From positions 1 through 64,000 of the forward strand of contig CAYWWV010000004.1 of the NCBI GenBank assembly GCA_964462185.1: 64,000 nucleotides of DNA, read 5' to 3'. The translations under genes were made by a program, and so were the position numbers. This DNA comes from RBG-16-57-9 sp964462185. GTDB lineage: Archaea; Thermoproteota; Bathyarchaeia; TCS64. The notes below the pieces were generated by a model that was not told the DNA's origin, did not search any database, and worked only from the letters and a program-made list of their open reading frames with translations. Of this stretch, positions 27,141 through 34,881 are shown in pieces (position 1 is the first letter of the stretch; every line of letters starts with the position of its first letter).

Positions 27141-28973
27141 TTATTTGAGGTCCACGTATTTGGAGAGTTCCTCGGCTTCTTTCTCCAGCCCCAGCCTCAC
27201 CATGGTCTCCCTGGTGGGGATGCCCCGCTCATCCCATCCCCGTTTCTCGTAGTAGTAGGTTAGCAGCTGGTCGTATTTGGCCTCGTCCAGGTGTTTCCCA
27301 GCCAGGGGCCCCTTGGGGAGGGGGTGTTTGAACCATCTGGGGGGTGGGTAGTCCATCTTGCGGCTCCACTTCCCCCCCATCTCCCGGACCCAGAAGGCCC
27401 GTATGAGGGCGTAGATCCTGTCCCCCATTTCCCAGAGTTCGTCGAGGGTGAAGTCTATGCCTGTGGCTGCCTTCAGGTACTTGGGGTAGTCCTCCAACTC
27501 GTAGCCCAGCTCTATCCAGGGGAACCTGCAGCCCACCAAGGTCTCGAAGAGGCCTCCCCGGATGCGTTGGAACTCTATCACCTTGTCGGCCTTCTCGGGG
27601 CCGTAGCCAGCCCTGTTGCCCGTGTTGATCTCCCAGCTGATGACCCATGCGTCCTTGTGGTGGGCTCCAATGGGGCTTGTGGCGAAGCTGAGGGCCATCC
27701 CCGGGCAGTGGTGGCAGTTGTACGCGCTGACCTCCAAGCCCTTAACGTGGACAGCCAGGTCGGGGGCCTCCCCCCCGATCTTCTCTGCGGCGGCGCGGGT
27801 GCCCAAACCCAGGAGGGCTCCAACCCCCTCCATGGCAGCCATCTCCCTCAAAAGCCTCTTGGCGCCCTCAAAGTCCCCCCAGTCGATGTCCAGGTCGAGG
27901 AGGCCCTTCTCGGCGCACTCCATGGCGAAGCCTATGGCGTTTCCAGCGCCAATGGTGTCCAGGCCCAATTCGTCGCACATCCTGTTGAGGACCCCCACCT
28001 TGGCCAGGTCCCCCAGGCCGATGTTGGAGCCCAGCATGGTCACGTTCTCATAGTCCAGCTCCGACTCCTTCCCCTCGGCATCCAGGATGGTGTTCCCACA
28101 GATCATGTTACAGTTGGGGCATCCCCTCTGCACCACCGTGGCCCGGTGCACGGCGTCGCCGTTCACGTTCTCGATTAACTCGAACTGGCCCTCCCGGAAG
28201 TTTCGGGTGGGGAGGGCGCTGGCAGCCTGCATCATGTCGGCGGCCATCATGGTGCCCACCTTCTTCCAGTTGGGGTAGGCGTCGTATTTGGGAATCTTGT
28301 CGAAACCCTTCTTCCCCAGCCTGGCCAGCTCCTCGGGGTCGGCCGCCTCGGGGTCCTTGAAGCCTTTGAATACCAGGGCCTTCAGCTTCTTGCTCCCCAT
28401 CACAGCCCCCATGCCGGGCCGGCCCCCGGCCCGCCCCTTCTGGCTCACCACGGTGGCCAGCCTACACAGGTTCTCCCCGCTGGGGCCTATGGTGACCACA
28501 CCAGCGGAGGCCCCATGCTTCTCCTTGAGCCAGTCCTCGACCTCGTAGCTGGTCTTACCCCACAGGTGGGAGGCGTCCAGCAGCTTGGCCCCCTCCTCCC
28601 CCACATAGAGGTACACGGGGCTGTCCGAGGCCCCCCTCACCGCCACCGCGTCCAGGCCGCAGCGGCGCATCTCCACCACGGCCCTGGTTCCGATGTTCCC
28701 GTCGCCGTAGCCCCCCGTCAAAGGGCTCTTCCCGGCTATCACCAGCTTGCCGCTGTTGGGAACCCTGAAACCGCTGTAGGGCCCTGCGGCGAATACTATG
28801 ATGTTCTCGGGCCCCAGGGGATCGGCGCCCGGGGGAAGCTCCTCCCAAAGCATCTTGACGGCCAGCCCCCTCCCACCCAGGAAGCGCCTAGCCCAGTCCT
28901 CAGGGTACTCCCACTCCTCCAAGGCGCCCCCCGAGAGGTCCACCTTGAGAATCCTACCATTCCAACCCTTCAT
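27141..28973 (-). CDS. aor: Tungsten-containing aldehyde:ferredoxin oxidoreductase
   Basis: A 610-residue AOR-family enzyme that oxidises aldehydes to acids with ferredoxin as acceptor, using a tungsto-bispterin cofactor and one [4Fe-4S] cluster. Cluster cysteines are C285, C288 and C292 (CPNCNMIC) plus C482 in LVGCRFPW. The N-terminal domain has GGRGLAVKMLW. Family subtype (AOR, FOR, GAPOR or others) is not clear from sequence. The codons for residues 557-595 are duplicated at 25523-25636. A MoaD-like gene lies just upstream on the same strand. Confidence 0.94.
   Translation of the reverse strand: MKGWNGRILKVDLSGGALEEWEYPEDWARRFLGGRGLAVKMLWEELPPGADPLGPENIIVFAAGPYSGFRVPNSGKLVIAGKSPLTGGYGDGNIGTRAVVEMRRCGLDAVAVRGASDSPVYLYVGEEGAKLLDASHLWGKTSYEVEDWLKEKHGASAGVVTIGPSGENLCRLATVVSQKGRAGGRPGMGAVMGSKKLKALVFKGFKDPEAADPEELARLGKKGFDKIPKYDAYPNWKKVGTMMAADMMQAASALPTRNFREGQFELIENVNGDAVHRATVVQRGCPNCNMICGNTILDAEGKESELDYENVTMLGSNIGLGDLAKVGVLNRMCDELGLDTIGAGNAIGFAMECAEKGLLDLDIDWGDFEGAKRLLREMAAMEGVGALLGLGTRAAAEKIGGEAPDLAVHVKGLEVSAYNCHHCPGMALSFATSPIGAHHKDAWVISWEINTGNRAGYGPEKADKVIEFQRIRGGLFETLVGCRFPWIELGYELEDYPKYLKAATGIDFTLDELWEMGDRIYALIRAFWVREMGGKWSRKMDYPPPRWFKHPLPKGPLAGKHLDEAKYDQLLTYYYEKRGWDERGIPTRETMVRLGLEKEAEELSKYVDLK
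27190..27303 (-). repeat. 114-bp perfect direct repeat, copy B
   Basis: This copy lies inside the intact AOR reading frame and is therefore probably the source. It is identical to 25523-25636. Confidence 0.95.
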
Positions 28974-29013
28974 AACAAATCTAAAAAGGTCAAACCAGCC
29001 TTAAGGCTTTCAC

Positions 29014-29292
29014 TCATCCCCCCACCACGTAGGGCATAACCACCACCTCATCCCCATCCTTCAACACCGTCTCCAACCCCTGGAGGAGGGAGGAATTCAC
29101 ACCATTGACGATGACAGCCATATCAGGCCCCCCCAGCCTAAAGGAGCCCACGAAGCCAGGCCTCGGAGCCCCAGCCCTCCTCTGGACCTCCCGCAACACC
29201 GCGCCAACGGTGGCCCCCTCCTCCACCTCCAAAACGTGTTTCCCCCCCAACACCTCGGCCGCATCCCCGAAGACCCTAACCCTGACCTTCAT
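29014..29292 (-). CDS. MoaD/ThiS-family sulfur carrier protein
   Basis: A 92-residue ubiquitin-fold protein starting MKVRVRVFGDAAEVLG and ending in the di-glycine VVGG that is adenylated and thiocarboxylated. It has the VIVNGVNSSLLQGLETVL and DGDEVVVMPYV segments of MoaD. MoaD supplies sulfur to molybdopterin, the pterin of tungsten enzymes. Position just upstream of aor on the same strand suggests pterin supply for that enzyme. Start ATG 29292; longer frames add a proline-rich leader without family match. Confidence 0.9.
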   Translation of the reverse strand: MKVRVRVFGDAAEVLGGKHVLEVEEGATVGAVLREVQRRAGAPRPGFVGSFRLGGPDMAVIVNGVNSSLLQGLETVLKDGDEVVVMPYVVGG

Positions 29293-29443
29293 CAAACCAG
29301 ACACCACCCCACCCAAACAAAAACCTTCCCCAAACAGGGGGGGAGGGGGGGTCAGCCAAACCAGGCGATCCACAGCCCCCTAAGACTGGAGGACCCATAA
29401 AACGCCCTAGATTGACTCCTCTAAAGGTGAAAAAACAGGGGTT

Positions 29444-30196
29444 TCAAACACCTATGCACGGCGCCAAATAGTAGACCAGCTTGCCCTGCAGAAGCTCAAA
29501 GTCCAGCTTCACCGGCATATCGGTGCTCAGCTCCAAGACACAGACCTCGCTGTTGGCCCCCGCCGCGTTGGCGATGTCCTGGAGGTAGCTAAGGGTGAAA
29601 GTGGCCTTGCTGGGCTCATCCACGCCTAGCTCCAACAAGTCGTCGCTGCCCACAGCCCACTCACTATAGCTGGCACCCATATCGCCCTCGGCGCTTATCC
29701 TGAGGGCCTCCTCATCCAACTCCAATCGCACATGCTCCGAAACCAGGTTAGCATCCCTGATGGCAACCCTCAGAGCATCGCTGGTCAACCGAGCCCGGCT
29801 CTTAAAGAATATCTTGGGCTGGGGCACCTCCTCCTCCAAGGGCTCCAAAACAGGCATCTCAAACCTCCTGGAATGACCCCCACGCTTACAATGGATCACC
29901 AGCCTCGCCCTCTCCTCATCCAACCGGATTCGAACCTGTTCATCCCTGTCCACCCGATCCAAGAAGCGTAGAAACTCCTTGATGTTGATGCTAATCCTGG
30001 GCTCCCCAACACAGCTATAAGAGTCGAAGAAACTGCTGGGAAGCTCGAAGTCCACCATAGCAACATGGCTGGGGTCCATGGCCAACAACTTGATCTGAGC
30101 CTCATTCACCAGGAAGGTGCCCTCCTCCACGATGACACTCAACGCCTTCACCAGGCTGCGAAAAGGCTCAATCCTCGAAACCTCTACCTCGAACAA
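29444..30196 (-). CDS. pcn: DNA polymerase sliding clamp (PCNA)
   Basis: A 250-residue PCNA monomer for the trimeric clamp on DNA. Segments are LLAMDPSHVAMVDFEL near residue 45, an interdomain linker with acidic residues, ATFTLSYLQDIANAA and MPVKLDFELLQGKLVYYLAP at the C-terminus. TTG 30196 gives the normal start MFEVEVSRIEPFRSLVKALS and a normal length. The GTG at 30235 would add 13 residues and sits too close to the TATA-like TTTTAATTA at 30237-30245. Confidence 0.95.
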   Translation of the reverse strand: MFEVEVSRIEPFRSLVKALSVIVEEGTFLVNEAQIKLLAMDPSHVAMVDFELPSSFFDSYSCVGEPRISINIKEFLRFLDRVDRDEQVRIRLDEERARLVIHCKRGGHSRRFEMPVLEPLEEEVPQPKIFFKSRARLTSDALRVAIRDANLVSEHVRLELDEEALRISAEGDMGASYSEWAVGSDDLLELGVDEPSKATFTLSYLQDIANAAGANSEVCVLELSTDMPVKLDFELLQGKLVYYLAPCIGV

Positions 30197-30253
30197 CTCG
30201 AACCACTCAAACTTTATCCCAAGATAGGTAGGCACATAATTAAAAGGAATCGC

Positions 30254-30580
30254 CTAACTATAGTCCCGCCACGTATACCCGCAACGAGTGCAACGGTAGA
30301 ACTGGGTGATGGACTCATCCACCCCCCGCGTCTGAACCATCCACCAATAAGCCTCCTCATTGCCACACTTCTCACACACCACCCGCGTCTTAGGCATGGT
30401 GCTGATCTCCCTCTCCGACTGGCCAACCACCACGATCTTCTCCTCAGGGTTCAAACGCCTAGAAACAGTCAAAACATCCAACTCACAGCTCCAACCGCAC
30501 TTGGGGCAAACATACTTCTTCTCCTTAGGATGAGGTTTACACAGAGCCCCGCAGTTGTCGCAGAACTTCAAGCCACCCAC
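30254..30580 (-). CDS. tfs: Transcription factor S (TFS), RNA cleavage factor
   Basis: The 108-residue protein has two zinc ribbons: FCDNCGALC ... CPKCGWSC at the N-terminus and CEKCGNEEAYWW ... CTRCGYTW at the C-terminus. The acidic DE dipeptide in RGVDESITQF is present, so it should stimulate transcript cleavage by RNA polymerase, like TFIIS. It lies in the Csl4-Rpb11-DUF99-TFS-PCNA row. Confidence 0.96.
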   Translation of the reverse strand: MGGLKFCDNCGALCKPHPKEKKYVCPKCGWSCELDVLTVSRRLNPEEKIVVVGQSEREISTMPKTRVVCEKCGNEEAYWWMVQTRGVDESITQFYRCTRCGYTWRDYS

Positions 30581-30597
30581 CGTCCGCAGTCTATCCT

Positions 30598-31089
30598 CTA
30601 AGAACCATTATTAAACATTGTGCAGCCCCGCAAACCCTCCAAAACCAACCCCGCCACCCGCAGAGCCTCCACCCCCCCACCACGGTGAAGAAAGTCGAGA
30701 AGCCTAAAAGCGGAGGCCTCATCCAGCCCCACCACCCACACCGCCCTCCCCCCATGAAGAACCATGGAGGAGGCGTCGAAGGGCCTCCCACGGGTGAAGT
30801 AGAGGACAGGCCTACCCAAACCCTCCGCAAGGGAGCCGGCATCCACGGGGGAGGGCAGCAAGTCGTCGTCTAGGAGAACCACCCTTGACTGCCCCAGGCA
30901 GGTGGACCCCTGGAAGAGCCTGAGGAGGGCGACCTCCAACAAGGGGCCCACAGCCGAGGAACACCCCTCCAACCTCTTGTTGCCCCGGTACACCACCCCC
31001 ACACCCATAAACCCCCCCTCCACCACCCTGGCGGCCAGGGCTAGAACCCTAACCTCCTCCTTCACATGGAGCAGCCTAAGCCTCTTCAA
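30598..31089 (-). CDS. DUF99/UPF0215 family protein (endonuclease dU-like), degenerate site
   Basis: A 163-residue protein matching the DUF99 family in length and layout: LHVKEEVRVLAL at the start, VGVVYRGNKRLEG, then VVLLDDDLLPSPVDAG and PVLYFTRGRPFDAS. The family is related to endonuclease V. In most members the first strand carries a GID-type Asp; here it reads VLALAARV with no Asp. The central acidic stretch is kept. It may be inactive as a nuclease or use other residues. It sits between rpoL and tfs in a conserved archaeal row. Confidence 0.72.
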   Translation of the reverse strand: MKRLRLLHVKEEVRVLALAARVVEGGFMGVGVVYRGNKRLEGCSSAVGPLLEVALLRLFQGSTCLGQSRVVLLDDDLLPSPVDAGSLAEGLGRPVLYFTRGRPFDASSMVLHGGRAVWVVGLDEASAFRLLDFLHRGGGVEALRVAGLVLEGLRGCTMFNNGS

Positions 31090-31106
31090 CCCAATAGGGG
31101 AGTCCT

Positions 31107-31391
31107 CTACACGGTTGAAAGGCTTTTCTCAAAGGCCTCGAGGAACTCCACCAGACGTGAATCCAGCCGCTCCGCGGCCCTAACAAGGGTCCCATAAACA
31201 TCGTCGCCCTCCCGGAGCTTTATGAAGAGCCTGCTCACATCCATCAAGGGGTGAGGCTTGCTGTAGCCAGCCATCTCAACATTGGGGTCCTCCAAGAGGG
31301 CCGTCTGAAGCGGATTCAGAAAGGTGTGACCCTCCCCACTGAACTCCAGCTCCACGAAGCCAGAATCCCGCTTAACCTCGTTAATCTTCAA
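31107..31391 (-). CDS. rpoL: RNA polymerase subunit L (Rpb11-like)
   Basis: A 94-residue subunit that pairs with subunit D to nucleate RNA polymerase assembly. Typical segments are GEGHTFLNPLQTALLED, VEMAGYSKPHPL and FIKLREGDDVYGTLVRAAERL. The start overlaps the Csl4 stop by 4 bases, so the two are translationally coupled. Confidence 0.95.
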   Translation of the reverse strand: MKINEVKRDSGFVELEFSGEGHTFLNPLQTALLEDPNVEMAGYSKPHPLMDVSRLFIKLREGDDVYGTLVRAAERLDSRLVEFLEAFEKSLSTV

Positions 31392-31963
31392 ACCAACATC
31401 TCCCTACCATAACTGGAGGCCACCTTCCGCCTCTCCACCCGACCACACTCAGGGCAAACCAGCCTCCCCTGCTTCAACTCCAGCAGCTCTCCACAACGAC
31501 TACAATACGCGTAGATAACGCCGTACTGGGGACCCTCTATACTGGTCTGGTTAAGGCGGTTAACCACGTTCACCAACACCCCCTTCACGATGTCACCGCT
31601 CCTAAGGGCGTTGTCGATGTTTCTGATGTAGTCGCGGCTTACATTGCTTATGTGGATCACACCGCTGTAGGTGGGGTGAACCAGCTTTCCACCCAACATG
31701 AAGATGTCTATCCTTGCATCCTTGCGGGCCACCGAGCCCACCTCGGCCACCACCTCCATCCCCACCTCCGGCACCAAGACCTCGGGGGTGTATTTCTTAA
31801 CCAGAAGGGCCCGCCTAGCATCATTCACATCCAGCCGCCCCAACTCGCTGGACCTGAGTTCACCCCCCAAAACATAGGTGCCGGGACCCTCGTTATACTC
31901 CTCTATTACAGCCAGTTTATCCCCTGGGAAAACCTGTTCCTTTAACATCCTTCGCCTCTGCAT
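31388..31963 (-). CDS. csl4: Exosome cap subunit Csl4
   Basis: The 191-residue RNA-binding cap protein of the archaeal exosome. It has an N-terminal domain (VFPGDKLAVIEEYNEGPGTY), a central S1 domain (VGMEVVAEVGSVARKDARIDI, SGVIHISNVSRDYI) and a C-terminal zinc ribbon (YCSRCGELLELKQG, CPECGR). It recruits RNA and DnaG-type partners to the Rrp41-Rrp42 ring. ATG 31963 is used; an in-frame ATG at 31948 is a possible alternative. Confidence 0.95.
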   Translation of the reverse strand: MQRRRMLKEQVFPGDKLAVIEEYNEGPGTYVLGGELRSSELGRLDVNDARRALLVKKYTPEVLVPEVGMEVVAEVGSVARKDARIDIFMLGGKLVHPTYSGVIHISNVSRDYIRNIDNALRSGDIVKGVLVNVVNRLNQTSIEGPQYGVIYAYCSRCGELLELKQGRLVCPECGRVERRKVASSYGREMLV

Positions 31964-32062
31964 TTCTTATTCCTTCGAGCCCCCGGTTTTCCACCCCGGA
32001 GGCGTGACTTGTTGAGCGTGGTTAACCCTTAAGGGTCCAAGAGATACCTGCTTTCCCTTTTT

Positions 32063-33100
32063 TTAAACCTCTCGGTTACCAAAGTAATCGGAGGCCCAAA
32101 GCTCCTCCCACCGCCGCAGACCCAGCGCCACCATCAACTCCCCCACGGTGAGAAGGGGCCTAGACTCCCCTGGAAGACCATCCACCGCCACCCGGGGGCA
32201 AGCCGTCACCACGAATACCTGGAACTCGGAGAAGTTGGCGAGGTGTTGGGCCCGCAGCTCGTCCAAGTAGATCAAAGCCGACTCCCTGCCATGGTCCCTG
32301 AGTAGTCGGACCAGGCGCTGGGCTTCGCCGAGCCTTCTCTGCCCAGGCTTGGAGGAGGCCACAACCCCAAACCGCTGGGCCCCCCCAGCCGCGTGTATGG
32401 CGGCGAACCTCCGACGCGCCAGGGCCCTGAGGGCCCCCTGGTCCAAATAGCTAGCCTCCAAAGTGTAGGGGTTCGCCGTGACCGTGGGTTTCCCCGTGGC
32501 CATCACTATGCCCATGGGGTGGAACCCCCCACCACCCAGGTAGAGAAAGGCCTCCACCTCCTCCACCACTTGGAGGCAGGTAAGGTAGTTGCACCCCAAG
32601 ACCTGGCCTCTCTGCACCCAGCCCCCTCCCTGGCCCACCCTGGGCTTAAACCCTCTCTCCACCATCGCCCGCTCCAACTCCTCCAACTGGTGGAGGTGTT
32701 GAGCCGTGGTGGCCAAGCCCACAGCATTTACCCCCTCCAGGAGGTCTAGGGCCTGGGGGAGAAGAGCCTCCAAGTCAGCGTCAAACCCAACTGGAACATA
32801 GAGAACCGGCACCCCGGGATCTGGAAGTATAGGCGTATGCCCATAGTGGACCAAGAGATCCACCCCAAGCCCCTCAGCCTGGTTCACAGCTAGGTCGCAG
32901 GAACCGTAACACGAATCCCCAGAGAGGAAGACCTGGGCCCCCGTGGCCTCCTCCAGACTCTGGACCAGGGACAAGGCGTAGGGCCTCAAACCATCTGGGA
33001 GCTGAACCAAAACCCTGCTAGCCCCCCGCGCCTTGATCTCGGAGGCAACCCGCCCAACCTCCAAATCCCCGGGAGGGCCCCGGGAAAAACTAATTTTCAT
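32063..33100 (-). CDS. dph2: Diphthamide synthase Dph2
   Basis: A 345-residue non-classical radical SAM enzyme that puts the 3-amino-3-carboxypropyl group on the EF2 histidine. The three cluster cysteines are present: Cys64 in DSCYGSCD, one in GCNYLTC and one in VTACPRVAVDG. LVQLPDGLRPYA is the family N-terminal signature. The start overlaps the L10e gene by 11 bases. Confidence 0.95.
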   Translation of the reverse strand: MKISFSRGPPGDLEVGRVASEIKARGASRVLVQLPDGLRPYALSLVQSLEEATGAQVFLSGDSCYGSCDLAVNQAEGLGVDLLVHYGHTPILPDPGVPVLYVPVGFDADLEALLPQALDLLEGVNAVGLATTAQHLHQLEELERAMVERGFKPRVGQGGGWVQRGQVLGCNYLTCLQVVEEVEAFLYLGGGGFHPMGIVMATGKPTVTANPYTLEASYLDQGALRALARRRFAAIHAAGGAQRFGVVASSKPGQRRLGEAQRLVRLLRDHGRESALIYLDELRAQHLANFSEFQVFVVTACPRVAVDGLPGESRPLLTVGELMVALGLRRWEELWASDYFGNREV

Positions 33101-33584
33101 GGACTATGATCTTGCATGGCTGGGGGAACTTGGCCGCAGCCCTCTTAAGGGCCTCCTTGGCATCCTCCAAGCCCGAGGAGTCCACCTCAGCAACAATTAT
33201 CGGCTGCCTCTCACGGATTCTGGCCGCCACGAAGCTAGGCTTCCCATAGGCCTTCTTCATCCCCTCCTGGAACCTGTCCGCCTGGGCCACGTTCACCCGT
33301 TTATGCTCCCTAACCACATTGTGGGGGTAGGTGACTATCTTGAGAAGGAAGTTGTCCCGGCCCACATTCTTCTCCAACAGCCTGTTGGCCGCCACCCTCG
33401 CAGACTCCAAGGCATTGTGCCTTATTTGCACATTCTTCAAGCTAACCAGCTCCACCCTATGAGTATAATCCCGATGTGTATTCCCCATGGTGAACTTGAC
33501 AATCTTGGAGCCAGGTATGCCCCCCATATAGGTTCGCCTAGTGTAGGGCATATTCTTCTTGAACTTGAAATCGGCGGCCTTCAT
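33090..33584 (-). CDS. rpl10e: Large-subunit ribosomal protein L10e (L16 family)
   Basis: This 164-residue protein lies near the peptidyl-transferase and A-site finger region of the large subunit. Conserved parts are MPYTRRTYMGGIPGSKIVKF, QIRHNALESARVAANRLLE, TYPHNVVREHK and MKKAYGKPSFVAARIR. ATG 33584 (MKAADFKFK) is preferred over the frame start at 33599. It overlaps dph2 by 11 bases. Confidence 0.95.
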   Translation of the reverse strand: MKAADFKFKKNMPYTRRTYMGGIPGSKIVKFTMGNTHRDYTHRVELVSLKNVQIRHNALESARVAANRLLEKNVGRDNFLLKIVTYPHNVVREHKRVNVAQADRFQEGMKKAYGKPSFVAARIRERQPIIVAEVDSSGLEDAKEALKRAAAKFPQPCKIIVHEN

Positions 33585-33639
33585 ACTCGTCCAACACACT
33601 ACCCGAGAGGACTCTTAAAAATATACTGCAAGGCCCCAG

Positions 33640-34239
33640 CTAGGCTTCCTCGCGGCTGGAGTAGGGCCTAGCGAAGAGATGATACTTCTCGCCACCCCTC
33701 AACTCATCTATGATACGTCTTGCCACCATCTTAACCGGGTCGTTTAAACCCGCCCGGCTCCTCAAATCCTCGAAACTGGTGAAAGGCTCCCTCTCTCGAA
33801 GCTCCAAAATATTGAACATCAACCGCTTGCCAATCCCTGGGATCAACTCCAGGCTATGCATCCTGGGAGTCAAACTAGGGGCCTCATTGAAAAACCTGAC
33901 AAACCGCTCCTCATTCTCCGCCACAATAAACTCCAAGACCTGGGGAAGCTCCGCCTTGGCAGCTGAGGAAAGATCATCATACGAGATCCTCCCCAAGACA
34001 TGGTCCACCCTGGACTTGCCCCCCCTACCTATAAAGATCCTCTCCCTAACCTCGTAGTCCACCCCAGGGAGGGGAGAGGCCTCCAACAGGGTGAAGTAGT
34101 ATTCGCCCACCAGCTGAACCGTGCCCTGGGTATACTGGCTGGACCGCTGGGCACGATGCCTCCCCTGAGGCAGAAAGTCTAAGACGTATCCGTAGTCCTC
34201 ATACCTCTTGGGCTCACGATGTAGAAACTCTCTCCACCC
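33640..34239 (-). CDS. DUF655 family protein; start codon uncertain
   Basis: The family is found in archaea beside Rpb4 and is linked to RNA or ribosome work. The core includes YYFTLLEASPLPGVDY and a helix-hairpin-helix (ELIPGIGKRLMFNILELRER). The GTG at 34110 is not the natural start, because the same frame upstream encodes the conserved N-terminal part (YEDYGYVLDFLPQGRHR) back to a TAG at 34240-34242. That upstream part holds no ATG, GTG or TTG. A GTG in the next frame at about 34235-34237 would fit if one extra base were removed. The end given is the limit of the open frame. It follows rpoF by 14 bases. Confidence 0.82.
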   Translation of the reverse strand, partial: GWREFLHREPKRYEDYGYVLDFLPQGRHRAQRSSQYTQGTVQLVGEYYFTLLEASPLPGVDYEVRERIFIGRGGKSRVDHVLGRISYDDLSSAAKAELPQVLEFIVAENEERFVRFFNEAPSLTPRMHSLELIPGIGKRLMFNILELREREPFTSFEDLRSRAGLNDPVKMVARRIIDELRGGEKYHLFARPYSSREEA

Positions 34240-34253
34240 CTACGAGAGAATAG

Positions 34254-34574
34254 TTACCCGCCCCGGTATTTATCGATTATACTAAGGATCTTTTTCAGGT
34301 CCTCCTCAGCTATAATCCTCTGCCGACCCAGGAAGGCCCTAATCTCTGCGATGGTCTCAGGCATGACGTTAACGATTTGAACCGCCACCCCCCGCTCCAG
34401 ACCCAGGGAGACCAGCTCCTCGGTTAACTCCCTCGCCGCATCGCTCTCCAGCTTGCTAAACTTTATGGTGTACTCCAAGACCCTCCTCTGGAGGGGATCC
34501 AACTCATCGGTCTTATCCATCAAAATCTTGTGGGCTTCGGGGATGGTGATCTCCTTCCGGTCGATAACCGACAA
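34254..34574 (-). CDS. rpoF: RNA polymerase subunit F (Rpb4-like)
   Basis: A 106-residue stalk subunit that pairs with Rpb7/RpoE. Segments are ITIPEAHKILMDK, LQRRVLEYTIKFSKLES and a helical C-terminus ending EEDLKKILSIIDKY. It lies one base after L21e and just before DUF655, the standard archaeal order. The KsgA gene that often follows DUF655 is replaced here by L10e. Confidence 0.93.
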   Translation of the reverse strand: MSVIDRKEITIPEAHKILMDKTDELDPLQRRVLEYTIKFSKLESDAARELTEELVSLGLERGVAVQIVNVMPETIAEIRAFLGRQRIIAEEDLKKILSIIDKYRGG

Positions 34575-34575
34575 A

Positions 34576-34872
34576 CTAGACGCCTCCGTGGGGCCTCAAG
34601 TGGTGTGCGGTGGTGATGATTGTCTTAACTGTTTTCCTCTGGGGGATCTCCAAGATGTAGGCCTTCCCCCGCCGGCCCACCACGGTGGCTACCCGCCCCT
34701 GGTAGCGCTTGTGAGGCATAGCCTTGTGGATGGCGGGATCAATGTCGATCACCACCTTTTCACCCTCCTCGTAATTCGCCAGCAGCCTGCTGAGGGGGAG
34801 TCTACCCTTTTCACGCACCTTCTTAGTCAAAGCCTTGCGACTCTTCCGTCGAATCCCTCTACTCTTACCCAT
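34576..34872 (-). CDS. rpl21e: Large-subunit ribosomal protein L21e
   Basis: A 98-residue basic protein with GKSRGIRRKSRKALTKKVRE at the start, the central YEEGEKVVIDIDPAIHKAMP and PHKRYQGRVATVVGRRGKAY. It matches the family in full length. SRP54 ends 10 bases upstream. Confidence 0.95.
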   Translation of the reverse strand: MGKSRGIRRKSRKALTKKVREKGRLPLSRLLANYEEGEKVVIDIDPAIHKAMPHKRYQGRVATVVGRRGKAYILEIPQRKTVKTIITTAHHLRPHGGV

Positions 34873-34881
34873 GGCTATTCC

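Noticed and set aside
29926..29936. GTTCGAATCC-like T-loop on the minus strand, suggestive of a tRNA
   Set aside because: It lies inside the PCNA gene and encodes conserved residues. No acceptor, D or anticodon arms surround it.
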